Positions 11,163 to 21,516 of a DNA stretch of 64,000 nt are shown here, one piece after another. The stretch lies in assembly GCA_025716815.1 (NCBI GenBank), contig JAIXMN010000013.1, forward strand, positions 930,001 through 994,000. Direction: 5' to 3'. How positions within the stretch are numbered: the first letter of the stretch is position 1; each line of letters starts with the position of its first letter. A program made the translations under genes and the position numbers. The notes beneath the pieces were generated by a model. The model was given only the letters and a program-made list of their open reading frames with translations, ran no database searches and was not told the origin of the DNA. Source of the stretch: Dichotomocladium elegans (taxonomy: Eukaryota > Mucoromycota > Mucoromycetes > Mucorales > Lichtheimiaceae).

Positions 11163-13048
11163 TTAATAATCGTTATTTCGCTTGCTGCCCTTGATGCTCT
11201 CTGGCATTCTCATTTGATATTCTTGGGTTGTCATCGTCAGTAGCTAGCAAATACACACACACACTTACCAACAGTAAACTCACCTCCGTTTTGGGTAATG
11301 TAGCGCACCCAGGGAAGTGCCTGGTAACCGCTCTTCTCGACAATTTTGAGGTATCTAACTTGGATACCCGAGACAGTAAAGTAAGGGATCTCAAACTTGA
11401 TGTTGATCGGAGGTCGCTTCTCGGTCTCTTCCGCTGGACACACACATAAGAATTTATAACTCAGTTAAGCGGGGCGAGCTATCATGAGCATTGTTCAAAG
11501 ACGAAAACAAGAACTTGCCTGCTTGCACAGAAGGCAGACCAAAGTGAGCTCGCATGATAAGTTCTTTTCCACCTTGGAACTGCTTGATTTTCCAAACAAG
11601 GCATGACTTTTCGGGTTTGTACGTGACAGATCCATTCGAAGCCTTGAACTTGGGCGTGTCTGCATCATCCGGCACAGGAACTTCAATTTCGACATTGTTC
11701 GCCGAGCTCTTGCGTTTGAACTGTGCCTTTGCCTTGACAAGATATTCCACACGAGAGCCTGAATATGACTCGACCACAGCCTCGACCCAGATGAGCGGTT
11801 TGACGGTAGTCTGGAGCCGATAGCTCATCAATTCAAAGTCGCCGTCGGGCGGAATAAAGCTGATGGTTCTGTCGTTTTCGAATTTCGAGAGTCGCACGCA
11901 TTGATGGAACTTGACGTCTTCCATCTCAATGGCTTTTGTGCCGCTGCCTCCTAAGGTTGACCAGTCCGATCATCAGCGTCTGGGCCGGTAATGTGTACGG
12001 TTTCCCTCTCTCTGTTTTTTTTCTCACCTCTTCCGGTCGCTTCAAACATGACCTTGTCGTTCAAACCTAAGCGTAGCTCAGGCATCCCGGAGAGATAACA
12101 CCGCATCTTGATAGCGCCGAGCACCTCACTGCGAATGACATTGCCATTGGCATTCACCTACACCATATACGCCCAAAAAACCATCAAAGCCGGTTCTATT
12201 TCTTGCACCATCAGCAAAACATTCTTACCAACAAATTGACACTCTCAATCACATCCAAAAAGACTTCATTCTTCTTGTATTTTATGCCCTCTGAACGCCA
12301 TGACACAGCATTCGTTACTGCCATCGGTGGGCGCACCTGCACTTCAAGCTTGTACGCATCCTGTGTGATGTACTCTTGTAGAATTTTGGTTTCCGTCGTC
12401 TGGGGATAACCGAAATCCATCATTTCGTCGAGAAGCTCGTACACGATCACAAAGTTATCTCGAATCGATTCTTCCTCTAGCTCCTTAAAATATTCCGAAA
12501 ACACCTCTGTCAACTTGTGCAAGTAGAGCATGATGGATGCTGCATTCGTGTTTTTTCGCGTGACCGCAAGCACTAAAGAAGAGAACAATGTAAAGGAGGG
12601 CAAGTTAATGGGACTCTTGAAGGCAGTTTATGATGGACCCCACTTTCCCCACCCGCATCGGAATGGAAGGGCTATTTTTTAAAAAACAAAAAAAGCACCA
12701 TGGAAGTCGACTTACGATAAAGGTTATTGTGCTTCAAATACAAATAGTGGATGCCTTCATGGCTAAAACACGGCAGTGGTATTTGCTCATCTTCAGCTTC
12801 TGATACCTAATGCGCAGTAAGCACCAGATGGTGGTGAACAAAGTGCCCTGAGGCATTACCAGCGGCATGAACTTTTCGACAGCGCTCATGGGTATGTCAC
12901 CACGGTAATTGCGCGAAATGAGGACCTTACCCTTGAGGTCCAAAATAAAGACTAGGATGGAGAGGCTATTTCAGTGGGAGAGGGAAGGATTTTGCAGAGG
13001 AGAGGTCTACATGGGCTCTTTTTTTTATAAGCTACCTGCAGATGCCAT
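11163..13048 (-). CDS. apm1: AP-1 clathrin adaptor complex subunit mu
   Basis: A 436-residue medium chain of the AP-1 adaptor, which sorts cargo into clathrin vesicles at the trans-Golgi network and endosomes. Eight exons: 13048-13036, 12951-12860, 12806-12716, 12572-12229, 12157-12028, 11950-11519, 11433-11284, 11221-11163. The longin-like N-terminus starts MASAVFILDLKGKVLISRNY and is followed by YFKELEEESIRDNFVIVYEL. The mu-homology domain carries GMPELRLGLNDKVMFEATG and WVEAVVESYSGSRVEYL, and the end is GYQALPWVRYITQNG. These choose AP-1 over AP-2 mu. The first coding exon is only 13 nt. Intron 6 is GC-AG (GCAAGT), needed to join GLPSVQA to AEETEKRPP in frame. It is convergent with Med9. 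Confidence 0.95.
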
Positions 13049-14512
13049 GGCTGGTGGGAGGCGATGAAGGGCAAAGTGGAATATTGCGTGTCTGTGTCTG
13101 GGCGCGAACACCCAAAGCGACCATTTCCTCCCCCACCCTCTCCCGCCCAATAAGGTTCTGAGTCTTAATCTGAAATCTTTTTGCTGCTTTGCTGCTGGGG
13201 GGTACACTAAAGACACCGAGGAATAAGCCGAATAAAATGATTGGGACCCCTCTGATCTGAACTGATTGATAAAGGGTAGTCGAGGAAAGAAAGACAACAT
13301 CGTCAAATGATGAACCGGCTAACGCTGTTCAGCCGTTGCCGCCGCCGCAGCCCCCCGCGAAATGTCAATAAAACCAAGGGAATCATGCGAACCACGTGGC
13401 ATGCATGGATTAGTTAGTCTTTGGGGGGGGGTGGGCGCGCGCAAATGTTGGAGCCTAACGGTCCTTACTTACCGAACTACGTACATACCATGAGGCGAAA
13501 TGGGCCGTCGGTTTGCCCGTTCATTGCGGATTCTCCCTGTTCGGCAGAACCAAAATATGTCTTTGGCAGTGTAACTGGGGCCTTTGCACATCGTTTGGCC
13601 AATACTCTATATAGCGTTTCGGCAGGTTCCTGGCTCTCAGGGCATTCACCGATCCGGACGATTACACCTGTCGAGTGATTTTTTTCTAGGCATTGCTATC
13701 TTCTTTGGCTTTTGGGTGACGTTTACCACAATTATAAAAGAGTTGGAAGCTGTAGTAATCCCTCGGGAGACCCAACAACGCTTTGGCCAGGGCAAAGTGT
13801 CGCTGGGTCAAATTGTAATTGGGGCTGAATATAGAAACTTCGATCTCTGAACCTTCGCCATCCCTTTCCCCCTCCCTTTCCTACATACACACTTGGTGCT
13901 GTTTTTGCTCTTAGACTCTCTTGCTTGCTGGGGGGGGTGCGCAACGGAGCATATTCGGCGCAGCGAGCGGCATTGGCTTAATCCGATCATCCACTCACAC
14001 AGGGCGGTAATGCATTCAACAAGCTGACCCGTATTATCGGGAACCAGAGACATATTATTACTAAGCCACTTTGACAAGAGGTGGTGGGTTTTTTAGAGGA
14101 GGTCTTGCGCGAAGTAGATTGATTTGGCTATGTGGGCAAGTATTTTTCAGTGTGTGTATGGAACTGGACATGAAGAGAGGGATAAGCTGGTTACATTGGA
14201 TGGCCACGATTTCTTCTCGAAGGGCGAGAAGATTCGAAAGACTGGTAGTTTATCCAACGACATGCAGAAATAAGCACATCGTGGCTATACTTTTGAAGAC
14301 TGGAGACCGTGAGAAAAAAGATCGGGTATCTATCGCTTGCATGGATTCACCACGTTGTAAGTAGGTGAATTTGAAATATTGTTACTGAGAGCCACAGAGG
14401 AGCATTGACGCTCCATGTGGATCTGGTATAAAGACACACACATATATATAACCTTCTTCATCGTACACTTGACTGAAGAACGCCTGTTTACGTATCCGGC
14501 GTTACGGAAACC
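13049..14512. other. intergenic region between divergent AP-1 mu and FHA-RING genes
   Basis: No coding region is recognised in these 1.46 kb. The segment nearest the FHA-RING gene has 'tataaag' near 14428 and 'atatatata' near 14443, which may serve its promoter. A G-run at 13422-13430 and another near 13930 are the only low-complexity features. Confidence 0.45.
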
Positions 14513-15797
14513 ATGCCGCCAATTTTCTCCTCGGTATACACAAATCCCGTAGAGCAACGCGGGCCCAATCTAGTCAAGGTCTCAGATGCGAGCAGCCAAG
14601 CAGTGCATATCCGTCTTGTTCCCCATATCAGTTTTAGTAGCAGCCATTGCTATGTCTTTGATGTTATCGAACGTGAAATAGATGCTGACACCACGTTGAA
14701 ACTCGGTCGCTATCGAAGTAGTCACGAGGGCGCATGTCGCAGCTGTCTGTCTTTTAAAAGCAAAGTCGTCAGCCGCAGCCATGCTGACATCTGGTGCCGA
14801 GACGGAAATGTATGTCTGTGTGGATCAAGTGGGCTGGTGGGAGTGGAGGAAGGTTCGTTTGCAAAGGCAATCTAATCCTTGTGCATCAAAACAGGTATAT
14901 ATCCGGGACGTAGGATCCTCCAGCGGGACCTTCGTCAACCGCGCCCGTCTCGGACATCGTTTCCACCACCAGTTGCACGATGGCGATGTTATCCAGCTCG
15001 GGATTGACTATCAGAACGGGGTGGAACCCGCGTATCGCGCTGTCCGCATGAAGATTGAGATCCGTTCCCTTGATCACACCAGACCTGAAAGCCATCCTAC
15101 CATCACCAGTAACAGCAACAGCAGCAGCACACGCGGCCTAAAAGGCCTGGCATCGGAGCTGCCAACGTTCTCCAAGGCGGCTTATGGACAGATCCTAAGC
15201 CGTTTTGCAAGCCAAGATGGGGAAAGAGACCAAGACTGCTGCATTTGCCTGAGCAAAATATGTCCATCACAGGCCCTCTTTGTTGCGCCATGTTTCCACA
15301 TCTTCCACTTCAAATGCCTTCATCTTTTTATTGCGCAGCACTTTCCGGCCTTCTTGTGTCCACTCTGCCGAACCTATTCGGACCTGAACGCGAGTGTTGC
15401 TCTTGAGGACCTGCAGCGACAAAGAGGGCAGGAAGAGGATGAGCAGCTTGCGATGGTCGGTCCGCTTGGGAAACCCGCTCTTCCTAGTGCGGCAGCCTCT
15501 CTGAACGGCGTGAGTGATGATAATGATGGTGGTAACAACGGAGGCGTCGTTGTTGTCGTTGTTTCCGAGTCTAGGGCGGAGTCGCGCATGTTGCCCCGGC
15601 GCGATTGTTGGCCATTATCCTATACGCCTGCAGCATCGTCCGCTCCCAGCTCGACGACATGTGCCACAGCTAGGAAGTCACGCTCGCTGCTCCCCTGTCG
15701 CTCGGCAGATAAGCGCCATTCCTTCCTGGCGAATGCCATCATCAGCTCTCCATCGTACCTAAAGCAGGTGTTTGGATACCGCAGTTCAAACGAATAA
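14513..15797 (+). CDS. FHA-RING E3 ubiquitin ligase, Dma1/Chfr-like
   Basis: A 399-residue protein pairing a phosphothreonine-binding FHA domain with a RING finger. In yeasts Dma proteins act in mitotic-exit and septin checkpoints, with RNF8/CHFR as animal relatives. Two exons, 14513-14809 and 14895-15797, joined in phase 0. The FHA domain (about residues 50-150) shows LKLGRYRS, KVVSRSHADIW and VYIRDVGSSSGTFVN. The RING (about 214-258) is C3H2C3: Cys-x2-Cys in CCIC, then CFHIFHFKC and CPLC. The tail after about residue 265 is low-complexity and probably disordered. The ATG sits in a good context (aaccATG). The order FHA then RING with nothing else points to Dma1 rather than larger ligases. 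Confidence 0.9.
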
Positions 15798-16394
15798 GAC
15801 AATCGGGGTTTGCATGCCCCGAACATTCTATTGCATGTCTCCTTGTATTCTATTCTTGCTGTACTTGTCATTCCACTTGTTCGTTCTTGGCCTCCTTCCT
15901 ACTAGATTCCCACCACCATGAACCGCATCATTCCCAAGTTAGAATATCAGACATTCTCGAGCAGTACTTTAAAAAAACACCCAAAGATCCTGAACGATAT
16001 GTCTGATCGATCGTGACCCATGCAGGGTATTCGTGCACGTATAAATTACTTTATTTTCAAAGGCCGAGACATATCCGTTAGTCAACAGAAAATACCAGCC
16101 CCTTCTTAGCTATCAACTTACCCAAAGGTAGCTAGGTGTATCATTACGGTGCCAGTGGTGGAAGAGGGGAGAAAGGAAGGAACGAGGAGGGACGACGACG
16201 GACCAACGACAGCACCAGCGGCAGTAGCATCGATGGAAGCAACGGAGGAAGCAGATGAACAAAAGGGCCCTCGACGAAGCCACCTGAGTGGGTGTAGCGA
16301 AACCACGGTCCCACCCAAATCCCACATCCTCTGCTCTCGAGGCACTTAAGTTAGGCTGGCATCGTTATCTACAAAGGAAATGGTATATTAGAGG
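15798..16394. other. intergenic, no gene recognised
   Basis: No gene is seen. A purine-rich, repeat-like stretch occurs at about 16150-16260. Confidence 0.45.
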
Positions 16395-17165
16395 ATTGCA
16401 GAATGGAACAAGGGTGACCTATTGCGTTTTACTTTGCTCTTGACAGCTGACAAACGCTGCTCAATCGGATTGAGTTCAAGCGAGCATGGTGGAAGTTAAG
16501 CATATCGACATCCTCGAGACTCGCTGTACTTAGAGATATCCTCAGCCTTATGGATAGGTGCATTATCCGTTACCAAATAATGACTGTTTATATGTTCATA
16601 CTTATCCATCTCGTCCACTGTAGCCTTAAGGAAGGTGAGTTAATGTCCAGTTGCAGTTCCTCTGCTCGTAACTTCAGATTAGTGTGTCCTCTTTCTATTC
16701 TTGATTGGTGGCTGTGAGAGTCTCAAGCTACATTTAGTGATCCCTGATGCTGCTCTTATCTCTGGTATTATGACCACTGCAGCAGTCCATTTCTTGGACC
16801 ATTCCGTGCTGTGTTTCCTATTAATATGGAATCCGGACATGTCAAGAAAAACGCAGTTTTTTTAAAGTCAACGTCGTTTCTGTCCCATTTGGGTACCTCG
16901 TCAAGGCGTTCTTGGATCTACTCAGCGCTATCCCTGTCTATATGCCGAAACCGAACCATTTTCAATGACAAGCTGCATTTGTTATTGATACATTGATGGA
17001 GCGTTCGCTTTAAGTATTCTGCGACCCTCAAATGTTTGGAGCCGTTGCTCCATCGGCTGCCCTAGGACAACGGGTGGGGTTCTCGTCAAACATATTTTAA
17101 AATAACGCTCTGATGCTCTTTGGTGAGGATACGCGGACGACCCCTCGCTTTAGATTTTCTTAAGG
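16395..17165 (-). pseudogene. decayed Tc1/mariner-type transposase (DDE_3 family)
   Basis: Read on the minus strand in shifting frames, the order of a Tc1/mariner transposase is clear. A helix-turn-helix linker with RGRPRILTKEHQ lies near 17150-17120. The catalytic core follows: first Asp in VFLDMSGFHIN (near 16840), then second Asp in TDNAPIHKAEDISKY (near 16565), and Glu in LELNPIEQ with VKSKVKR (near 16460-16410). There are several stops and frameshifts (one stop lies just before LPPCSLELNP) and a missing segment between the first and second Asp regions. The copy is dead. I recognise this type as common in Mucorales genomes, which supports the taxonomic guess. Clear terminal inverted repeats were not found. 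Confidence 0.85.
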
Positions 17166-19584
17166 ATGACGTCAGGGTCTTTCTCGTACTGTAATGCTCA
17201 TCGCTGGGCTGAACGAACACAGGATTCCTAGCAGCTGATGCACTCAAGACATTCTCAAACATCCGTTTGAAAAATCTGACCTTGCCTAGGTCCGTGTACG
17301 CTGTGTAAGTGCGCTTGATCCCCCGCTTCTGTACCCTTTCGCTTGGGGGATGTGTGTAGTAGTAAGATCAGACTTATCTTTGCAAGATATGCTACGCCGA
17401 TATTCAGTGTGAGTACAAACGGATTACAGAGAGTGCATTTCTTCATCAACAACATGGTCCATAGGTTCAGGACGGCCACGCTCATCAATAACAAGGCCTT
17501 GGCCATCCTTGTAGAAAAATAGGTTGTTCATCTCAGAATATAAAAGTGTATAAAGGGGGAAGAGTCCAACGGATGAATTTTTATAGAGATGGATTTGCAA
17601 AGTGACATCTCTTCGTGTATGCATGTGATCATGTGTAAAGATTCTGATTTTATTTCTGCGATCCTGCGACTTTAGAAACTGGAAGGGGTGCGACTTTTTG
17701 ATTTTGGAAATAATGTCTGTTTTCGCGCAAACCGTCCAGATTAAGTTCTTATCGTACGCACGCCTAGCTGTGTGGGCAATCTAGATAGAACATGCTAATA
17801 TGTTCATACCCGCGATAGAGTCGCTACACCGCAAGCTATATACTATAACAATGGTGTTTTGGCCCTGATGGATATGGATGAGGCCCATGTTGTTCATCTT
17901 GCGATGAAAGAGTAGGACCGCAGCACTTTTTCTACACTTTTTTTTTATAAAAAAAAAAGTGTACTAGAGCGCCAATTGGAGTACGACTCAATAGATTTTG
18001 ACTGTCGTAAAAGACGGTGGAAAGGTTAAACAAAACCAAAATTGAAACGCTGGCATGCACATGCTAGATATGAATATAACCCAGACGAGTGTATACTCAC
18101 AAACCCATTGAGTCAATCCCGAAAGCAAACGGACAACAACGCCACTACATATTGGTTGGATACTGTCCCATGGAAAACGGGGACAAGGCAACTGACAAAC
18201 TGAATACTTGCGGAGCGACACATACCATATTCTAATGATCGCACCCATTCATCTGCGCTTTTCGCAAATGTTGAAGGCCAGAGGGAGTCGAGTCGTTCAG
18301 CCGACTATGGCCCCCGAGACCTTAAAAAACCACCATCTATCTCCTTGATTTTACTGAATCCAATGCTTCGAACGAGATTATCTGCAGCAGGGTGGTCGAC
18401 TTTCCTGTACGTAGTGCTGAATACATCCACGAAGTCTACATCTTACACCGCCGTCACCCCTCCGTAAAAAGACGCTTGCTGATTACTGAACAGAGAAGGA
18501 ATGGTCAGCCAGCTATATTGTAAAATGAAAGCGGATATGGACCTATACGTAAGAGGTTTCGAGGAGCGAGTAAGTAGCTTGTCACCTACAATACGACCCC
18601 AAGAAGTTTTGAATATCACTCAGGAAGGTTGCTTTCTTTGAGCTCAGGTTTGCATAAATCTTTTCAATAAGACATGATTCGCAGGAGATAGCGAGCATTT
18701 ATATTATTCCTTTCGCATTAAGATCCAATACGTATGTATTTTCAGCGAGGTAAATATGTACTGTATCGAGCATGGGAAAGACGAACAGCAAACTAAAGTG
18801 GCATATTCTCAGTAGAGACGTCTTTGCGCGCGGGAGGAAGCGAGGAACCATGTCATTGTATAGGGTCGTCTGCTCAGGCCAGAATCGATAGATAGCGCCA
18901 TTGCCAGGAAGACATGACGTCATCAAGCTGCTCCTGTTCTTAGAAATGATAGGTGTTTGACATATCATGAAGGGTGGCAACCAGAGAATATACGCAAAGC
19001 ATGTCAAGCATATAGGGCAAAGGTGTACTATGCAGTAGATCCATTTATAATTCCCTCTGTGAATCGCATGCAACCATGATATCTCTGTCTGTTTTTCTTC
19101 GCTATTTTATCTCATGATGGTTGCCGCACGAATTTCCAAATATCTTTATTTTTTTTTTTTGCTTCGATGGATGGACGGTGATGACCGCGAATTATGGAAA
19201 TCAATTGCGTAGACCAACCGAAGATCATGAGACAATGTAAATCCCTGGATCTTCGCACATAAAGCGCGGTATCAGATTGGTTAATGCAGTCTCCGCCTTC
19301 CCCTGCCATCTATATTCTTGTTACTGACGAAAAAAAAGGAAAGTATTTATGGCAAGTTCACATTCACTATATTTATATTTGGGCGGGAAGCTGGGGAAAA
19401 TTGGAAGAGAGGGGTGTGCGTCTATGTGAGGAGGGGAGTTGGAAATGGGACGCGATCTCTGCGTACGTCGCGGAAAACATAAGAAGAAAATGCCAAGAAA
19501 ACAATTACAAGGAAAAATGTAAGACAGAACATCAAATACAGAGAAGCGAGGGTGGCGGGATGGTCCATGGCCGGAAAATCGCCA
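17166..19584. other. intergenic, no gene recognised
   Basis: About 2.4 kb without a recognisable gene. The left part may include the decayed flank of the neighbouring transposon. It contains the A/T hairpin described separately. Confidence 0.4.
17933..17963. repeat. A/T-rich perfect-arm hairpin
   Basis: The sequence reads tacac, nine T, 'at', ten A, gtgta. The arms pair almost completely over 31 bp with a tiny loop. It may be the fused ends of a small foldback element, or simply an A/T palindrome. Confidence 0.6.
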
Positions 19585-19899
19585 TCAGAGGCCAAAGTAA
19601 CGTGGTTGCGGAAGGCGATGGCCAGTGTTATAATAACTATAGCTCATGGTTAAGACCCGATTGAGCAAGAATATCAAACGACAAGCGTACCTGACTGGTG
19701 GATACCTCGTCGTGCTGTAATAAGGCACATAGGAGGAAGCCATTGCCATCGCTGGATTGGGCTGATAGGCATAATAAGCATAAGGCTGGATGGCTTGGTG
19801 CACACCTGAATTGAGGACCCAGCGATGATACCGAGTATAGGCAAGCGGACTTTGATAGAATGAATTGATGTAGTCGTGATGGCTCGGGTAGTTACCCAT
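19585..19899 (-). CDS. small Tyr/Pro-rich protein, unrecognised
   Basis: I do not recognise this product. The frame starts at ATG 19899 and ends at 19585. It encodes about 104 residues if unspliced, or 88 if a short intron (19643-19690, gtacgc to catgag, with a good branch-point-like cttaac) is removed. Both readings keep frame. The sequence is rich in Tyr, Pro, Ala and His (AIQPYAYYAYQPNP, SSYVPYYSTTRYPP). A 'tataaa' box on the minus strand at about 19951-19957 lies 50-60 bp upstream of the ATG, as expected for a real gene. The frame is open further upstream and would look like a signal peptide, but that part begins with TTG and overlaps the TATA box, so I exclude it. Confidence 0.4.
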   Translation of the reverse strand: MGNYPSHHDYINSFYQSPLAYTRYHRWVLNSGVHQAIQPYAYYAYQPNPAMAMASSYVPYYSTTRYPPVRYACRLIFLLNRVLTMSYSYYNTGHRLPQPRYFGL

Positions 19900-20013
19900 A
19901 GTTATTGTCAGATTGAAGATCAAAAGGATGGACAGAAAGGAAAGCGCCAATTTATAGAGAAGTGAATAAGGTCAAATGACAGACAGCGTCACAAGGAGAC
20001 AAAGAGCGGACTA

Positions 20014-21516
20014 TTACTTCAGTTTATTGCTGAGCCATTGAGCCACTTGGACGATGACCACTTCATTTTCAGCGTTAAGGAGTCCGGGAACGTTCGAATG
20101 AATCTTCGATACCGCAGCCCCAACAGGGTCCTCCGAGTATCGGCACCCTTCATAAATGTAAAATAGCCCACTTAACCGCTCCATCTTCATCTAGACCCGC
20201 ACAATTTCTCCTAAGCTTACCCACGAGCGCGTTAGACAGCGCAGAAAGGATGATTACTTCATTGGCCCCGGTTGCTTGTGTGTCCAATTTAGCATCGGTG
20301 ATGATCCCATGTCTACATCGGATTAGCCCGCTCTGAACATGACGCAGATTAGCTGCAACATCAAAGCGCATTGCATATTTCCTGTTCCTTGTCTCCCCAT
20401 CTTATCTGTTCCGTCATCACCACCACCACCACCACCACCATACAGATGCCCCTCTTTTATTACCACATGACCCCAATCAAAGCGAGCCGCCACCTCATTC
20501 GTGAATTCGGGTGTCTGTCCATATATCCAATCCCAAGTCTGCAGTTCGGTTTGCATATCATGCACGCGCTGCGGTAAACTATCCACATGGGAATCGTCCA
20601 TGATGATTGGCTACGGGTTGAGAGGTGGGATGATCCCCAATCAATCAATCGCCTCCGCTTCTGGGGGTGAGGGGCGCGGGAATGGTTACCTCTACATCCT
20701 CTCCATCGTTATAGTCATGGAGAAACTCGGCAAGCACGGACTCGCAAAACTGCTGGTGGTCGATTGTGTAGGAATATTCCCGTAGGTTGGTTACTGGTGA
20801 AGGCACCGACTCGACACCTTTTGATACGATGCCACTCTTATCCTTCGCCTTTTTGGACAGGCAGTTCTTGAGCATTTGCTTATCTGCATCAATCAACATT
20901 GTTCCATGATGATATGCGCGCTTGTTGATGATTTTGTAGGCGCTGCCAGACACCTTGAATCCGTCAACGGCGATATCATGACGCTCGTTCACATATGCAG
21001 GTATGTCCAGCTCCTGGAGCGCTCTTGAGACCAGCTCGGCATTAGCCTTTCTGGAGAATGCCTCTCTGGGCATAAAAATAGTATAGATAGAGTTCCCCAT
21101 ATCCTTTAAAAAGAAGGGTCCCATCAATTGGCATGTTCCTTCCGTCGGAGATCAAGCACCATCCCTTTCTTCGCGTCCAATAGAACGCAACTCACATGAT
21201 AAACAGCGCCACCGCCTGACCGTCTTCGAACCAACGGAATACGGTTGGCTTCCATGAAATCAAGGTTGCACTCCAGAAACGGATTCTGATTCCTACCAAT
21301 CACCACGCAAGGCCGGTTCCGCCACAGATATAATATGTACTTGTCGGGATCTGTGTCACGCAAGAGCCATTCTTCTATGGCGAGATTGACATAGGGATTG
21401 GTAATTTTCGAAATGTAGCATTCCACCTTTGGCGTATGGGAACTCATAAATCTAGGCTGCAGGAAAGATCGACGAAGAGTTGCGGAAAGCGGGGCCCGCC
21501 AGTGCAATGCAAACAT
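20014..21516 (-). CDS. lipoate-protein ligase (LplA/Aim22-like)
   Basis: A 398-residue enzyme that attaches lipoate, or transfers a lipoyl group, onto a lysine of 2-oxoacid dehydrogenase E2 subunits or glycine cleavage H protein. The Arg/aromatic N-terminus suggests import into mitochondria. Five exons: 21516-21196, 21103-20690, 20610-20444, 20381-20221, 20147-20014, all GT-AG. Family motifs are NLAIEEWLLR, YLWRNRPCVVIGRNQNP, VRRRSGGGAVYHD and KVSGSAYKIINKRAYHHGT, whose Lys is the expected catalytic residue. The accessory C-terminal domain is present (DWIYGQTPEFT, then GCRYSEDPV), so the protein is full length. Whether it works as an LplA-type ligase or an Aim22-type transferase cannot be told from sequence. 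Confidence 0.92.
20416..20439. repeat. (ACC)n trinucleotide microsatellite within an intron
   Basis: About eight ACC/CAC units lie just inside the 5' end of intron 3 of the lipoate ligase gene. On the coding strand this is (GGT)n right after the donor GTATGG. Confidence 0.85.

Noticed and set aside
19900..19950. Signal-peptide-like hydrophobic extension on the small Tyr-rich protein
   Set aside because: This part starts with TTG, not ATG, and lies right next to the probable TATA box, so it should not be transcribed as coding sequence.
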